Assembly: GCF_030503875.2 (NCBI RefSeq)
Contig: NZ_CP129968.2
Coordinates: 3,064,001 to 3,128,000, forward strand
Source: Marivirga arenosa
GTDB lineage: Bacteria; Bacteroidota; Bacteroidia; Cytophagales; Cyclobacteriaceae
Direction of reading: 5' to 3'
DNA length: 64,000 bases
Part shown: one piece after another, positions 51,801 to 62,040 of the stretch
Layout: the number at the start of each line of letters is the position of its first letter
Position numbering within the stretch: the stretch's first letter is position 1
Made by a program: the position numbers and the translations under genes
Notes under the pieces: model-generated
What the model was told of the DNA's origin: nothing
The model's input: the letters and a program-made list of their open reading frames with translations, nothing else
Databases searched by the model: none

Positions 51801-53481
51801 AGCCTGCTGAGGTTACTGTATATATAAAATTATAACTACCTAATGCTGTAGTCAAATTCGCTGTTCCCGTGCTTCCATCTCCTCCTTGAGTTAATATACT
51901 CGTGGCTGGGTTGCCTGGATCCTCCGTCCATGTACCATTCAACGCTTGTGGCGTTCCGTTTAATGCACTGAATAAATCAAAAGCTCCCTCATCTGAACAC
52001 GCATCTACCGTAGTATCTAAACCTGCATCTGGTGCATCACTTACGGTTATCGTTACATCCGCTGTCGCTGGTGGACATCCTGGCGAGGTAACCTCGTAGG
52101 TAAACACATAAACCCCTGATGCTACTCCATCAAAGTCTGCTGTTGAAGTAGAACCATCGCCTGGTTGGCTAATCGTTACCACCTCCGGATTGGTTCCCGC
52201 TGCCGTAAAGCTTCCTGTTAAATCTGGTGTACCGCCTAATACATTATATAAATTAAACGATGCATCATTATTACATGCATTCGCTGCATCCGCTGTTCCT
52301 GCATTCGGTAAGGCATTCACATTAACTGTTAAAGTCGCTACTGCATCTATACAGCCTGCTGAGGTTACTGTATATATAAAATTATAACTACCTAATGCTG
52401 TAGTCAAATTCGCTGTTCCCGTGCTTCCATCTCCTCCTTGAGTTAATATACTCGTGGCTGGGTTGCCCGGATCCTCCGTCCAAGTTCCATTCAACGCTTG
52501 TGGCGTTCCGTTTAATGCACTGAATAAATCAAAAGCTCCCTCATCTGAACACGCATCTACCGTAGTATCTAAACCTGCATCTGGTGCATCACTTACGGTT
52601 ATCGTTACATCCGCTGTCGCTGGTGGACATCCTGGCGAGGTAACCTCGTAGGTAAACACATAAACCCCTGATGCTACTCCATCAAAGTCTGCTGTTGAAG
52701 TAGAACCATCGCCTGGTTGGCTAATCGTTACCACCTCCGGATTGGTTCCCGCTGCCGTAAAGCTTCCTGTTAAATCTGGTGTACCGCCTAATACATTATA
52801 TAAATTAAACGATGCATCATTATTACATGCATTCGCTGTGCCTGCCGTTCCTGCATCTGGCCCCGGATCAACCGTAATTCCTGTGATACTAGTGGTACAA
52901 CCATTATCATCAGTGATTGTAACATCATATGATCCTGGAGATAAACCGGAAATATCTTGGGTTGTTGCTAAATTACTCCATGAATAGAAATAATTACCTC
53001 CTCCATCAGGTGTCCCGCCTGAAACATCTATATCTATTGAACCAATACCAGTGTTATCACAATCGTTAACAACTGTATTAACGCTAGCCGTTAATTGAGT
53101 GGGCTCATCAATAACAAAACCAAATAAACCATCAGTTACTTGTATCGTGGGGCAACCCGATTTAAATACAACAACTTGAAATGAAGATGGATATAAATCT
53201 GAAAAAACAACCGTTCTTCCATCTCCACTAACTGTCCTAGTTACGCTTAAAGTAACAAAACTTCCAATATTATTGTCAAATAATTCAAAATTAAATGGAG
53301 GTGTTCCATCTGTAATTTCTACAGTAATTGTTCCATCATTAGCGCCAAAACAACTAATATCAGTGTGACTTTTATTAGCAGCTACAGCAGTAGGACATTG
53401 ACTTTTAGCTTCATAACTGAAAAATGAAACTAAAATAAATACAGCTAATAAGCTTTTTATAAATTTGTAAAACTCCTTCAT
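42895..53481 (-). CDS. Giant repetitive cell-surface adhesin with gliding/type IX secretion C-terminal domain
   Basis: This 3528-residue secreted protein starts with a signal peptide (SLLAVFILVSFFSYEAKS). SprB-like repeats open the mature protein (CFGANDGTITVEITDGTPPFNF at about 45-65; core ANDGTITVEITDGTPPF). Nine near-identical 184-residue units follow from roughly residue 210 to 1870, each made of two related Ig-like halves (NACNNDASFNLYN and DACSDEGAFDLFS). Then come more diverged Ig/SprB-like domains, including a tandem pair with SQCGLDDG and TQCGVNDG. The last about 85 residues are the gliding-motility-associated C-terminal domain (FIPNVFTPNNDGKNDFFRI, WDGGDNPDGVYFYQL), which directs type IX secretion. 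It is probably a filamentous surface adhesin. It lies 3 nt after a small secreted-protein gene in the same operon. Related in design to SprB but not clearly the same gene. Confidence 0.9.
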   Translation of the reverse strand: MKEFYKFIKSLLAVFILVSFFSYEAKSQCPTAVAANKSHTDISCFGANDGTITVEITDGTPPFNFELFDNNIGSFVTLSVTRTVSGDGRTVVFSDLYPSSFQVVVFKSGCPTIQVTDGLFGFVIDEPTQLTASVNTVVNDCDNTGIGSIDIDVSGGTPDGGGNYFYSWSNLATTQDISGLSPGSYDVTITDDNGCTTSITGITVDPGPDAGTAGTANACNNDASFNLYNVLGGTPDLTGSFTAAGTNPEVVTISQPGDGSTSTADFDGVASGVYVFTYEVTSPGCPPATADVTITVSDAPDAGLDTTVDACSDEGAFDLFSALNGTPQALNGTWTEDPGNPATSILTQGGDGSTGTANLTTALGSYNFIYTVTSAGCIDAVATLTVNVNALPNAGTADAANACNNDASFNLYNVLGGTPDLTGSFTAAGTNPEVVTISQPGDGSTSTADFDGVASGVYVFTYEVTSPGCPPATADVTITVSDAPDAGLDTTVDACSDEGAFDLFSALNGTPQALNGTWTEDPGNPATSILTQGGDGSTGTANLTTALGSYNFIYTVTSAGCIDAVATLTVNVNALPNAGTADAANACNNDASFNLYNVLGGTPDLTGSFTAAGTNPEVVTISQPGDGSTSTADFDGVASGVYVFTYEVTSPGCPPATADVTITVSDAPDAGLDTTVDACSDEGAFDLFSALNGTPQALNGTWTEDPGNPATSILTQGGDGSTGTANLTTALGSYNFIYTVTSAGCIDAVATLTVNVNALPNAGTADAANACNNDASFNLYNVLGGTPDLTGSFTAAGTNPEVVTISQPGDGSTSTADFDGVASGVYVFTYEVTSPGCPPATADVTITVSDAPDAGLDTTVDACSDEGAFDLFSALNGTPQALNGTWTEDPGNPATSILTQGGDGSTGTANLTTALGSYNFIYTVTSAGCIDAVATLTVNVNALPNAGTADAANACNNDASFNLYNVLGGTPDLTGSFTAAGTNPEVVTISQPGDGSTSTADFDGVASGVYVFTYEVTSPGCPPATADVTITVSDAPDAGLDTTVDACSDEGAFDLFSALNGTPQALNGTWTEDPGNPATSILTQGGDGSTGTANLSTALGSYNFIYTVTSAGCIDAVATLTVNVNALPNAGTADAANACNNDASFNLYNVLGGTPDLTGSFTAAGTNPEVVTISQPGDGSTSTADFDGVASGVYVFTYEVTSPGCPPATADVTITVSDAPDAGLDTTVDACSDEGAFDLFSALNGTPQALNGTWTEDPGNPATSILTQGGDGSTGTANLTTALGSYNFIYTVTSAGCIDAVATLTVNVNALPNAGTADAANACNNDASFNLYNVLGGTPDLTGSFTAAGTNPEVVTISQPGDGSTSTADFDGVASGVYVFTYEVTSPGCPPATADVTITVSDAPDAGLDTTVDACSDEGAFDLFSALNGTPQALNGTWTEDPGNPATSILTQGGDGSTGTANLTTALGSYNFIYTVTSAGCIDAVATLTVNVNALPNAGTADAANACNNDASFNLYNVLGGTPDLTGSFTAAGTNPEVVTISQPGDGSTSTADFDGVASGVYVFTYEVTSPGCPPATADVTITVSDAPDAGLDTTVDACSDEGAFDLFSALNGTPQALNGTWTEDPGNPATSILTQGGDGSTGTANLSTALGSYNFIYTVTSAGCIDAVATLTVNVNALPNAGTADAANACNNDASFNLYNVLGGTPDLTGSFTAAGTNPEVVTISQPGDGSTSTADFDGVASGVYVFTYEVTSPGCPPATADVTITVSDAPDAGLDTTVDACSDEGAFDLFSALNGTPQALNGTWTEDPGNPATSILTQGGDGSTGTANLTTALGSYNFIYTVTSAGCIDAVATLTVNVNALPNAGTAQTPANVCDFPASYDLFGMLDGSQDGGGVWSQTTGPSSLTVSPFTGDVDLSAAAVGTYTFTYTVPGSGGCNNASTVVQINIGAISLSGVVSDASGCGVSDGGIDLTVTSSFGGTDTFTFDWTGPNGYTNTLTGVSDGDITSVEGGTYNVTVTSDNTGCVTTASFVINEPILFTIDNFTSTDQSQCGLDDGAVSFDIGSGTGPYNYYIVDTNTLVEVDRSDADPSSTYSFASLAPGDYEVFVEDGACTDSRTFTVAPATLVGGITTTTNQTQCGVNDGSITFEVTTGVGPFNYYVVDTNTSTEVDRSDADPSTTYSFSSLAPGNYEIFVEEGPCVDSETFTINPADQIAAIVNSFTEPNCGATDGVISLEVTDVGNDFDVTYDDGINPPVTSTVVAVTGPQTVDLTGLGQGNYTITITDNSTTCEVVLNQLLNENAPFDIDNSATSITNISTCGSTDGAIDVAITGSFTGPTTFTWTGPAGFTDPNTEDLTGLDIAGDYQLTIEDAGCTIVSNIFTITAPTPPTSVAGADSTICLPTIQLYADALAADQVGEWQIVSQPAGATANIIDPTSPTTSFEDLFELGDYTLAWILENTLTNCSDSDTIVITRKDITIADAGTDIETCSGIVALSGNASGVDETGTWSIISSPAGAVADFDDANIENTNFSINDLTVSGDYVIRWTITDDNNICTETFEDITITYELAPSAGTFNTAPSVNLSTGDSPFDLFTLLDNEDTGGTWALTSSSNAGGTDPSFDVNTGEVDLSIASTGIYEFTYTVNGTLACATDSETVTIDYLNFECEDTKFTAITEDATCQGVQDGEVFLFLQSVSNVDSLDITINSVVMDTFSIKLGNPGSGNLAQIDTTFFAGNYEVILKDLVNSCEDTISVLVGQKQSILPLINTSDATCDNPVGQIQVTIDGTFDFVLLDSTDAPLDTTNTGLFTDLAPAKYGIAFNNTGGCQIDTVKNIIINEPTQVSNSALDLTVVEPSCNTTTAQILINFELEGEYLYQILDTAEVVIDSITTDSGSWTLELDTLGLFELVVTNIDNPGVCEPNSRNFNIERSGGFTATVVDKTDVVCFGDNTGSVTIELDGIGSGFYSLDGFIWNEFISGEPITGLTAQRSILVSDQGGTSECEQSITIDIQHLSQPIEFVGNANITLVTQASCTTAEEIGVIKVPEVTGGVAPYVYSIDGDLVELDSDRNISGLARNADELTITDATGCSETFDIRSIVSPNEIRAEVVEINPTNNCVDEPEGILVTIDQTTIDNVPGPYNLIINKVNDTTTSEYVLNINTNGSREFTISQFDLDNNVPFEKGARYRWTIRATDDDQACSADNFVTINGGAIIPTFDIQANDVACFQESGSIEISNIVADETIPLNIEVYEGNDVDPTQIFTLNSIPESRMFLIDQSLYGMVARGDYIIKLTQQPDNCNSVIESENAAIFIDAPVNQLNVELVPEPNLPPGIERERADMNPMPTTRPDQANGSISIRLVEPTSGANGYSAQIFLLTPLGGNNSADYILPEEPIDFGADQTITFDNLLPGVYEIEYYDTFGCGTDGSKLVFDGEGSSDITVDFDRSPFIPNVFTPNNDGKNDFFRILNLPDNGAELVVTNRNGTIVYRDSNYRNSNLWDGGDNPDGVYFYQLTVDGNTQSGWVEIIRGRR
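47881..52848. repeat. Nine tandem 552-bp coding repeats
   Basis: Nine head-to-tail units of exactly 552 bp (184 codons) are almost identical at the DNA level, including synonymous positions. Two diagnostic patches vary: GCCTGGATCC...CATGTACC versus GCCCGGATCC...CAAGTTCC, and TGTAGTC versus TGTACTC (Thr versus Ser). On the plus strand the first patch runs A B A A B A A A B. The Ser form occurs only with the second and fifth units. The array is visibly richer in G+C than the flanking DNA. Confidence 0.95.
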
Positions 53482-53484
53482 ACT

Positions 53485-53856
53485 CTAATTACTTTGACCA
53501 TTAAAATCTATTCCTGTCGGTCCACCTAATGTGATTGGTTTATCGCAATTCTTCTTATATATGTAAACTGTATACCTTCCTAGTTTAAGATTAGAAAATA
53601 CAACCTTTGATTGATTTTTATTAAAAAAAACTTTTTTCTCTTCAGTTATCTTACCTTCATTCAGATCGTACAATTTGAGTGTAAATTCATTAGCTGAATT
53701 AGATAAGTTCTTTAACGACAATTGAAAAAAATCATTTTCAACTTCATTATATTCAAAATTAAAGTTTATATCACAATCTTGGGCATTAGTGGAAAAACTA
53801 AACAGAAAGAAAAAAGCCACTATTAAAAGGCATATATGAGTTAATTTACTTCGCAT
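53485..53856 (-). CDS. Small secreted protein, upstream partner of the giant adhesin
   Basis: This 123-residue exported protein has a signal peptide (HICLLIVAFFFLFSFSTNAQ, cleavage after NAQ). The mature part is a single small beta-rich domain beginning with Cys (DCDINFNFEYNEVENDF) and including FQLSLKNLSNSANEFTLKL and GRYTVYIYKKNCDKP; the two cysteines may pair. A longer frame begins at TTG (53877), but that TTG is part of an exact -7 promoter box, so I place the start at the ATG at 53856. It lies 3 nt before the adhesin gene and is surely co-transcribed. It resembles a lone SprB/Ig-like module; a chaperone, anchor or cap for the adhesin is an inference. Confidence 0.7.
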   Translation of the reverse strand: MRSKLTHICLLIVAFFFLFSFSTNAQDCDINFNFEYNEVENDFFQLSLKNLSNSANEFTLKLYDLNEGKITEEKKVFFNKNQSKVVFSNLKLGRYTVYIYKKNCDKPITLGGPTGIDFNGQSN

Positions 53857-53874
53857 TTTAAACACATTTAATTT

Positions 53875-53882
53875 CAAAAGTA
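53875..53882 (-). promoter_or_regulatory. -7 promoter box of the adhesin operon
   Basis: On the minus strand TACTTTTG exactly matches TAnnTTTG and places a transcription start about 12 nt before the ATG at 53856. A second exact box (TAGATTTG) lies about 30 nt further upstream, so two start sites are possible. Confidence 0.55.
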
Positions 53883-54225
53883 AAAAAAGAATTTCTTTTT
53901 AAACTACAAATCTAAACCCTTTTGGTACATGTATCATAATTTTATCGAAAGAATAATATAATTCCTTAAGATTAGATACATACGGAGACAATTCCCCAAC
54001 TAGATTTTTTATCAATTCAAATATAAGTGATCCAATAATATAAACAATAAAAAACAAGTAAAACTTTAAGTACTATAACTTAACTTTCTATAAAACAGTA
54101 TTTTATATCGATAATTAGAATTTTTACAAATATATATTAATTAATGTTTCTACTTCAATTAGCAGGTTCAATTTTATATCTTTGCAGAAAATTGATCAAT
54201 TTTTAAAAATTAAACATACATAAAT
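53883..54225. other. Intergenic region between adhesin operon and aconitase
   Basis: About 340 nt of A+T-rich DNA between divergent transcripts. Besides the two promoters it holds no reading frame or strong hairpin that I can support. Confidence 0.5.
54177..54184 (+). promoter_or_regulatory. -7 promoter box of aconitase gene
   Basis: TATCTTTG is an exact TAnnTTTG match 41 nt before the ATG. I found no good TTG at the -33 position. Confidence 0.5.
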
Positions 54226-56496
54226 ATGGCTTTTGATATAGACATGATTAAAGCTGTTTATGCCGGAATGAGTAAAAAAATCGAAGCGGCAAGACAGGTA
54301 GTCAACAAACCTTTAACTCTATCAGAAAAAATCCTTTATTCTCACTTATGGGATGGAAATGCTAAAACGGCATTTGAAAGAGGGAAATCTTATGTGGATT
54401 TTGCTCCAGATAGAGTAGCAATGCAAGATGCCACTGCACAAATGGCATTATTACAGTTTATGCAAGCTGGAAAAGATAAAGCAGCGGTTCCCTCAACTGT
54501 ACATTGCGATCACTTAATATTAGCTAAAGAAGGAGCAAAAGAAGATTTAAGAAGTTCATTAACCGCTTCTGGTGAGGTATTCAACTTTTTAGAATCCGTT
54601 TCAAACAAATATGGAATTGGTTTTTGGAAACCAGGAGCTGGTATTATTCACCAAGTAGTCTTAGAAAATTACGCATTCCCTGGCGGTATGATGATAGGTA
54701 CTGATTCTCATACTGTTAATGCTGGTGGTTTAGGCATGGTAGCCATTGGTGTTGGTGGTGCTGATGCTGTAGATGTAATGGCGGGTATGCCTTGGGAGCT
54801 GAAATTCCCAAAATTAATCGGTGTTAAATTAACGGGTAAAATGAACGGTTGGACTTCAGCTAAAGATGTTATTCTAAAAGTGGCTGGAATCTTAACCGTA
54901 AAAGGTGGAACAGGATCTATTGTAGAATACTTTGGCCCTGGTGCTCAGTCATTATCTGCTACTGGAAAAGGGACTATCTGTAATATGGGCGCTGAAATCG
55001 GTGCTACTACCTCTACTTTCGGATATGATAATGCAATGGAGCGTTATTTAAGATCTACCGATAGAAATGATGTAGCAGATGCTGCTAATGAAGTTAGAGA
55101 ACATTTAACTGGGGACGATGAAGTATATGCTAATCCAGAGCAATATTTCGATCAAGTAATTGAAATCGATTTATCTACCTTAGAGCCTCACGTAAACGGT
55201 CCATTTACTCCAGACAGAGCAACTCCTATTTCAGAATTAAAAGCTGAAGCTGAGAAAAACGGTTGGCCTACAAAAGTGGAGTGGGGATTAATCGGATCAT
55301 GTACCAATTCTTCATATGAAGATTTATCAAGAGCTTCATCTATAGCAAAACAAGCGGTTGAGAAAGGATTAAAAACTAAATCAGAATTTGGTATCAACCC
55401 GGGTTCTGAACAAGTTAGATATACGGCAGAAAGAGATGGTTTACTAAAAATATTTGAAGATTTAGACGCCACTATTTTCACTAATGCTTGTGGACCGTGT
55501 ATTGGTCAGTGGGCGAGAACAGGTGCGGATAAAGGTGAGAAAAATACTATTGTACACTCTTTCAACAGAAACTTCTCAAAAAGAGCAGATGGAAACCCTA
55601 ATACTCATGCATTTGTAACATCACCGGAAATGGTGGCTGCAATTGCAATAAGTGGTGATTTAGGATTTAACCCTTTAACTGATACCTTAACTAATGAAAA
55701 AGGTGAACAAGTAAAATTAGATCCTCCTTTTGGTGCTGAGCTACCTGAGGAAGGTTTCGCAGTAGAAGATAATGGTTACCAAGAGCCGGCTAAAGATGGT
55801 AGCAATGTTGAAGTTAAAGTTGCTCCGGATTCAAAAAGGCTACAATTATTAGAAGGATTTGATGCATGGGATGGTAAGAATATCTCCGGTGCTAAATTAT
55901 TAATTAAAGCTTTAGGTAAATGTACTACCGACCATATTTCCATGGCTGGTCCTTGGTTAAGATTCAGAGGTCACTTAGATAATATCTCTGATAACTGCTT
56001 AATTGGAGCTGTAAATGCTTTCAACGAAGAAACTAACAAAGTAAAAAGCCAGATTACTGGCGAATATGGTGCGGTTCCTGCTACTCAAAGAGAGTATAAA
56101 GCAAAAGGAATCCCAACAATTGTAGTGGGTGACCACAATTATGGTGAAGGTTCTTCTAGAGAACATGCTGCAATGGAGCCAAGACACCTTGGAGTAAAAG
56201 CTGTCTTAGTAAAGTCATTTGCTCGTATTCACGAAACAAACTTGAAGAAGCAAGGAATGCTTGCTTTAACATTTGAAAACGAAGCAGATTACGATAAAAT
56301 TCAGGAAGATGATACATTCAACTTTACTGACTTAGAATCATTTGCTCCAGAAAAGCCAATCACTATCGAGGTAGTTCATGCTGATGGAAGCAAAGATGTA
56401 ATCAAAGCAAACCATACTTATAATGATACTCAAATAGGTTGGTTTAAAGCGGGCTCTGCTTTAAATAAAATTAAGGAAGAAGCTGCAAAAGCTTAA
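54226..56496 (+). CDS. Aconitate hydratase (mitochondrial-type aconitase)
   Basis: This 756-residue [4Fe-4S] enzyme of the TCA cycle converts citrate to isocitrate. Cluster ligands are Cys359 in GSCTNSS and Cys422/Cys425 in ACGPCIGQW. The N-terminal substrate region has [24 protein letters not shown] and [15 protein letters not shown]. The swivelling C-terminal domain carries [13 protein letters not shown] and [15 protein letters not shown]. Its size and motifs match the mitochondrial/AcnA-like bacterial form, not AcnB. Monocistronic with its own promoter and terminator. The symbol acn or acnA would apply depending on convention. Confidence 0.97.
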   Translation: MAFDIDMIKAVYAGMSKKIEAARQVVNKPLTLSEKILYSHLWDGNAKTAFERGKSYVDFAPDRVAMQDATAQMALLQFMQAGKDKAAVPSTVHCDHLILAKEGAKEDLRSSLTASGEVFNFLESVSNKYGIGFWKPGAGIIHQVVLENYAFPGGMMIGTDSHTVNAGGLGMVAIGVGGADAVDVMAGMPWELKFPKLIGVKLTGKMNGWTSAKDVILKVAGILTVKGGTGSIVEYFGPGAQSLSATGKGTICNMGAEIGATTSTFGYDNAMERYLRSTDRNDVADAANEVREHLTGDDEVYANPEQYFDQVIEIDLSTLEPHVNGPFTPDRATPISELKAEAEKNGWPTKVEWGLIGSCTNSSYEDLSRASSIAKQAVEKGLKTKSEFGINPGSEQVRYTAERDGLLKIFEDLDATIFTNACGPCIGQWARTGADKGEKNTIVHSFNRNFSKRADGNPNTHAFVTSPEMVAAIAISGDLGFNPLTDTLTNEKGEQVKLDPPFGAELPEEGFAVEDNGYQEPAKDGSNVEVKVAPDSKRLQLLEGFDAWDGKNISGAKLLIKALGKCTTDHISMAGPWLRFRGHLDNISDNCLIGAVNAFNEETNKVKSQITGEYGAVPATQREYKAKGIPTIVVGDHNYGEGSSREHAAMEPRHLGVKAVLVKSFARIHETNLKKQGMLALTFENEADYDKIQEDDTFNFTDLESFAPEKPITIEVVHADGSKDVIKANHTYNDTQIGWFKAGSALNKIKEEAAKA

Positions 56497-56518
56497 TCAT
56501 TTAATAAACTCCAAATTG

Positions 56519-56552
56519 AAAAGGTTATCATTTAATATGATAGCCTTTTTTT
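56519..56552 (+). terminator. Intrinsic terminator after aconitase
   Basis: AAAGGTTATCAT pairs with ATGATAGCCTTT (one wobble) around a 5-nt loop, followed by a T-run, 23 nt past the aconitase stop. Confidence 0.85.
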
Positions 56553-56666
56553 ATACCCTATTTAAACTCAATCTATATTTAGATACAATCCAATTTCATA
56601 TTAGGATTTAGGTCAACTAAATTGGTTTATATTATGTATAATGCATAAAGAAAAAGAAAAAAAATC

Positions 56667-57212
56667 ATGAAAGATATAATTACACCTAAACGTTCATTAA
56701 CAGAAGAAACTGAAAAGAGATTAAATGAACAGATAGTAATGGAGGGAAAATCTTCTGCCTACTATCTATCTATGGCCTCTTGGTGCGAAACTAAAGGCTA
56801 TGAAAATTCAGCTAAATTTTTATATGAACATTCTGATGAAGAAAGAGGTCATATGCTTAAATTATTTAGCTACATAAATGAAGCAGGTGGACATGCTTTA
56901 CAACCTGCCATCACAGACATAAGACATGAATTTAACAGCTTAAGAGAAGTTTTTGAGTTGATACTAGAGCATGAAATAAAAGTAACTAAATCAATTCATG
57001 AACTAGCTGATCACTGTTTCACAACTAAAGATTTTACAACTTTTAATTTTCTACAATGGTTTATCACTGAGCAAAGAGAGGAAGAAACCATCTCAAGAAG
57101 AGCCTTAGAAATATTTGATATTATTGGTGAAGAAGGTATGGGATTATGGCATATTGATATTGAACTAGGCAAGCTTCATGGAATTGAATCCACTGGAGAA
57201 TCACAAGTCTAA
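56667..57212 (+). CDS. ftnA: Bacterial non-heme ferritin
   Basis: This 181-residue iron-storage ferritin forms 24-subunit cages that oxidise and store Fe(II). Ferroxidase residues are visible in EGKSSAYYLSMASW (helix A Glu and Tyr), HSDEERGHMLKL (ExxH in helix B) and LQWFITEQREEE (helices C-D). A short N-terminal extension (MKDIITPKRSLTEETEKR) precedes helix A. Length is slightly above E. coli FtnA. It is monocistronic between aconitase and a bidirectional terminator; location next to iron-sulfur aconitase may be coincidental. Confidence 0.93.
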   Translation: MKDIITPKRSLTEETEKRLNEQIVMEGKSSAYYLSMASWCETKGYENSAKFLYEHSDEERGHMLKLFSYINEAGGHALQPAITDIRHEFNSLREVFELILEHEIKVTKSIHELADHCFTTKDFTTFNFLQWFITEQREEETISRRALEIFDIIGEEGMGLWHIDIELGKLHGIESTGESQV

Positions 57213-57229
57213 CAAATATTTAAAAAGCA

Positions 57230-57263
57230 AAAAACCTCATAGTCATACGATTATGAGGTTTTT
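57230..57263. terminator. Bidirectional intrinsic terminator
   Basis: A 12-bp stem AAAAACCTCATA / TATGAGGTTTTT with a 10-nt loop is flanked by A- and T-runs. Its right arm includes the stop region of the convergent hydrolase gene, so it can end both transcripts. Confidence 0.85.
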
Positions 57264-58087
57264 ATTTTTTGCATCCATTCTAAAACATCTTGCATTAAGT
57301 TCTTAAAATCAACATCATGATGAATCTCATGCTTAGATTCAGGATAACTTTTAAAAGAAAACAATTTATTATCCTTAGATAAACTTTCAGTAGCATCGTG
57401 GGAAATTATATTATCCTTTTGCCCATGAGCCATAAAAATAGGATGTTTAAATTTACCGGTATTATGAATCAGGTACTCACCTCCTTTTGAAATGGAAGAA
57501 AACAGCTTTGCCGAAATTTTACTATGAATTAATGGATCATTCTGGTATTTCTTTACCTCCTCCTCAATACTTGAGATATCATTTGCATCCAACTCTGTTG
57601 ATTGAATTAAGGCAGGTATAATATCAGCCACCCAATTTCCTAAATTCACCTTCCATTTTGGAGGTTCAAATGCTAATTTAATCCAGGGTGAAGTTACGAT
57701 TCCTGCTGTAAGTTCGTCTGACTGATCATTTACCATATAATTCAGCACAATATTACCTCCCATACTATGACCATACAGGTATAGATCAGCTTCTAAAAAG
57801 CGGACCCTTACTGATCTTATAAAATATTCAACATCTGTCAAAAGCTGATCTAAACTAGGTGCATGCCCCTTTTTACCTTCAGAATTTCCATGTCCTCTTA
57901 ATGTTAGAGCACATACTGCAATATTTTTCTCATTGAAGTAATTAGCTACTTTACTAAAGCGTCCAGCATGTTCACCGTGTCCATGTATAATTAATATTAT
58001 GGAATCAGGATTCTCAGAATGAAAGTATTCCTGAGTTTCTAATTTTAAATTATCCGAACTATGGAAATGATTTATTTTAGGAATCAT
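57251..58087 (-). CDS. Alpha/beta hydrolase, monoacylglycerol-lipase-like
   Basis: This 278-residue serine hydrolase resembles bacterial monoacylglycerol lipases and lysophospholipases. The catalytic triad is Ser108 in GHSMGG, Asp225 in HGQKDN and His253 in SKHEIHH. The oxyanion motif IIHGHGEHAGRF is the hallmark HGxxEH of this group, with LRGHGNSEG following. A longer in-frame start exists inside the upstream aquaporin gene, but it would add a cysteine-rich stretch read out of that gene's frame. The ATG at 58087, 5 nt after the aquaporin stop, is the better start. Last in the glp operon; release of glycerol from monoglycerides is a likely role by context. Confidence 0.85.
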   Translation of the reverse strand: MIPKINHFHSSDNLKLETQEYFHSENPDSIILIIHGHGEHAGRFSKVANYFNEKNIAVCALTLRGHGNSEGKKGHAPSLDQLLTDVEYFIRSVRVRFLEADLYLYGHSMGGNIVLNYMVNDQSDELTAGIVTSPWIKLAFEPPKWKVNLGNWVADIIPALIQSTELDANDISSIEEEVKKYQNDPLIHSKISAKLFSSISKGGEYLIHNTGKFKHPIFMAHGQKDNIISHDATESLSKDNKLFSFKSYPESKHEIHHDVDFKNLMQDVLEWMQKIKTS

Positions 58088-58092
58088 GAATG

Positions 58093-58827
58093 TTATTTTA
58101 GAATTAAAAAAATGAAGGCAGCAAAAGCAGCACCTGAAAGTGGGCCCACAATAGGAATCCAACTATAAGACCAATCACTGCTTCCTTTTCCTTTAATAGG
58201 CAAAAGCTGATGCATTATCCTTGGGCCTAAATCTCTAGCTGGATTGATTGCATAACCAGTTGTCCCTCCTAATGCCAAACCAATTACCCATACTAAAATA
58301 GCCACAGGTAAAGCTCCTAAATCACCTAATCCAATGGGAGTTTCATCATGATTCATGAGCTGAGCGGGTGTTGAAAATAAAATCACTATAATCAAAACAA
58401 AGGTCCCAACAAACTCGGAAATAAAATTAGTCTTTACATCTCTGATTGCGGGTGCAGTTGCAAATGGAGCAAATAAGAGCCCTTGATCATCCGTTTCAAG
58501 AAAATGTTTCTGGTAGATTAACCATGCTACAAAAGAACCAACTGCCGCCCCAAGAATTTGAGCCGGTATATAGATCCAAAGTAAATCCCAGGCAAAATCT
58601 CCCGTAATAGCTAAGGCTAAACTAACAGCAGGATTTATGTGTGCCCCACTATACGGGCCCGCAACCACCACGGCTATAAAAACACCAAATGCCCAAGCAG
58701 TAGTAATTACCATCCAACCAGACTGACTTCCCTTAGTTTTGGGAAGTACAACGTTAGCTACTACTCCTGAACCCATCAAAATCAGTAAAAATGTTCCTAA
58801 AAACTCTGCTATAAAATAATTTGTCAT
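58093..58827 (-). CDS. glpF: Glycerol facilitator (aquaglyceroporin)
   Basis: This 244-residue MIP-family channel has six helices and the two NPA half-helices GAHINPAVSL (Asn65) and GYAINPARDLGP (Asn195). Asp199 just after the second NPA is the feature that separates glycerol facilitators from water-only aquaporins. It lets glycerol diffuse across the inner membrane. It lies 4 nt after glpK and 5 nt before the hydrolase gene, in the order glpD-glpK-glpF-hydrolase, so glycerol uptake and use are co-regulated. Confidence 0.93.
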   Translation of the reverse strand: MTNYFIAEFLGTFLLILMGSGVVANVVLPKTKGSQSGWMVITTAWAFGVFIAVVVAGPYSGAHINPAVSLALAITGDFAWDLLWIYIPAQILGAAVGSFVAWLIYQKHFLETDDQGLLFAPFATAPAIRDVKTNFISEFVGTFVLIIVILFSTPAQLMNHDETPIGLGDLGALPVAILVWVIGLALGGTTGYAINPARDLGPRIMHQLLPIKGKGSSDWSYSWIPIVGPLSGAAFAAFIFLILK

Positions 58828-58831
58828 GATT

Positions 58832-61904
<3,073 letters not shown>

Positions 61905-61920
61905 TTCCTTTCGTTTGTTT

Positions 61921-61950
61921 CAAATATATAACAAAAAGAAAACTTTCAAA
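61921..61950 (-). promoter_or_regulatory. glp operon promoter with possible operator
   Basis: On the minus strand an exact -7 box TATATTTG (61921-61928) lies 18 nt after a TTTG -33 element (61947-61950). A small palindrome GAAA-AC-TTTC (61938-61947) falls between them and is a candidate site for the divergently encoded repressor. Confidence 0.6.
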
Positions 61951-61987
61951 AGCATAAAATAGATATATGAAAGTATTTTAGTTTCTA

Positions 61988-62032
61988 TATCTTTGTTTTA
62001 ATTTCTTTTTATTCCTAATAATTATATTTTTG
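61988..62032 (+). promoter_or_regulatory. Tandem -7 boxes before the GlpR-like gene
   Basis: Two exact TAnnTTTG elements, TATCTTTG (61988-61995) and TATTTTTG (62025-62032), precede the ATG at 62041. The second is so close that its transcript would be nearly leaderless. Neither has a clear -33 partner. Confidence 0.4.
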
Positions 62033-62040
62033 GAACCGAT

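Noticed and set aside
47881..52848. Regular repeats as a possible CRISPR array
   Set aside because: Units are 552 bp, head-to-tail, without spacers, and fully coding. No cas genes are present.
48038..52987. A ladder of identical 65-residue plus-strand open frames every 552 bp across the adhesin gene
   Set aside because: They are antisense shadows of the tandem repeats. The minus-strand frame is continuous for 3528 codons with signal peptide, repeats and C-terminal sorting domain.
53857..53877. TTG start giving seven extra residues on the small secreted protein
   Set aside because: The TTG is the end of the -7 promoter box, so it would not be in the mRNA. The ATG at 53856 leads directly into the signal peptide.
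10427..54000. Shared GGAGACAATT-N2-CCAA upstream of mutA (10427) and aconitase (53984)
   Set aside because: A 14-of-16 match is about what chance would give when comparing several kilobases of intergenic DNA, more so with A+T bias. The distances to the start codons also differ.
58088..58162. N-terminal extension of the hydrolase (MDSYCGPTFRCCFCC...)
   Set aside because: It is read out of frame through the end of glpF, adds an implausible cysteine-rich stretch, and a good ATG lies 5 nt after the glpF stop.
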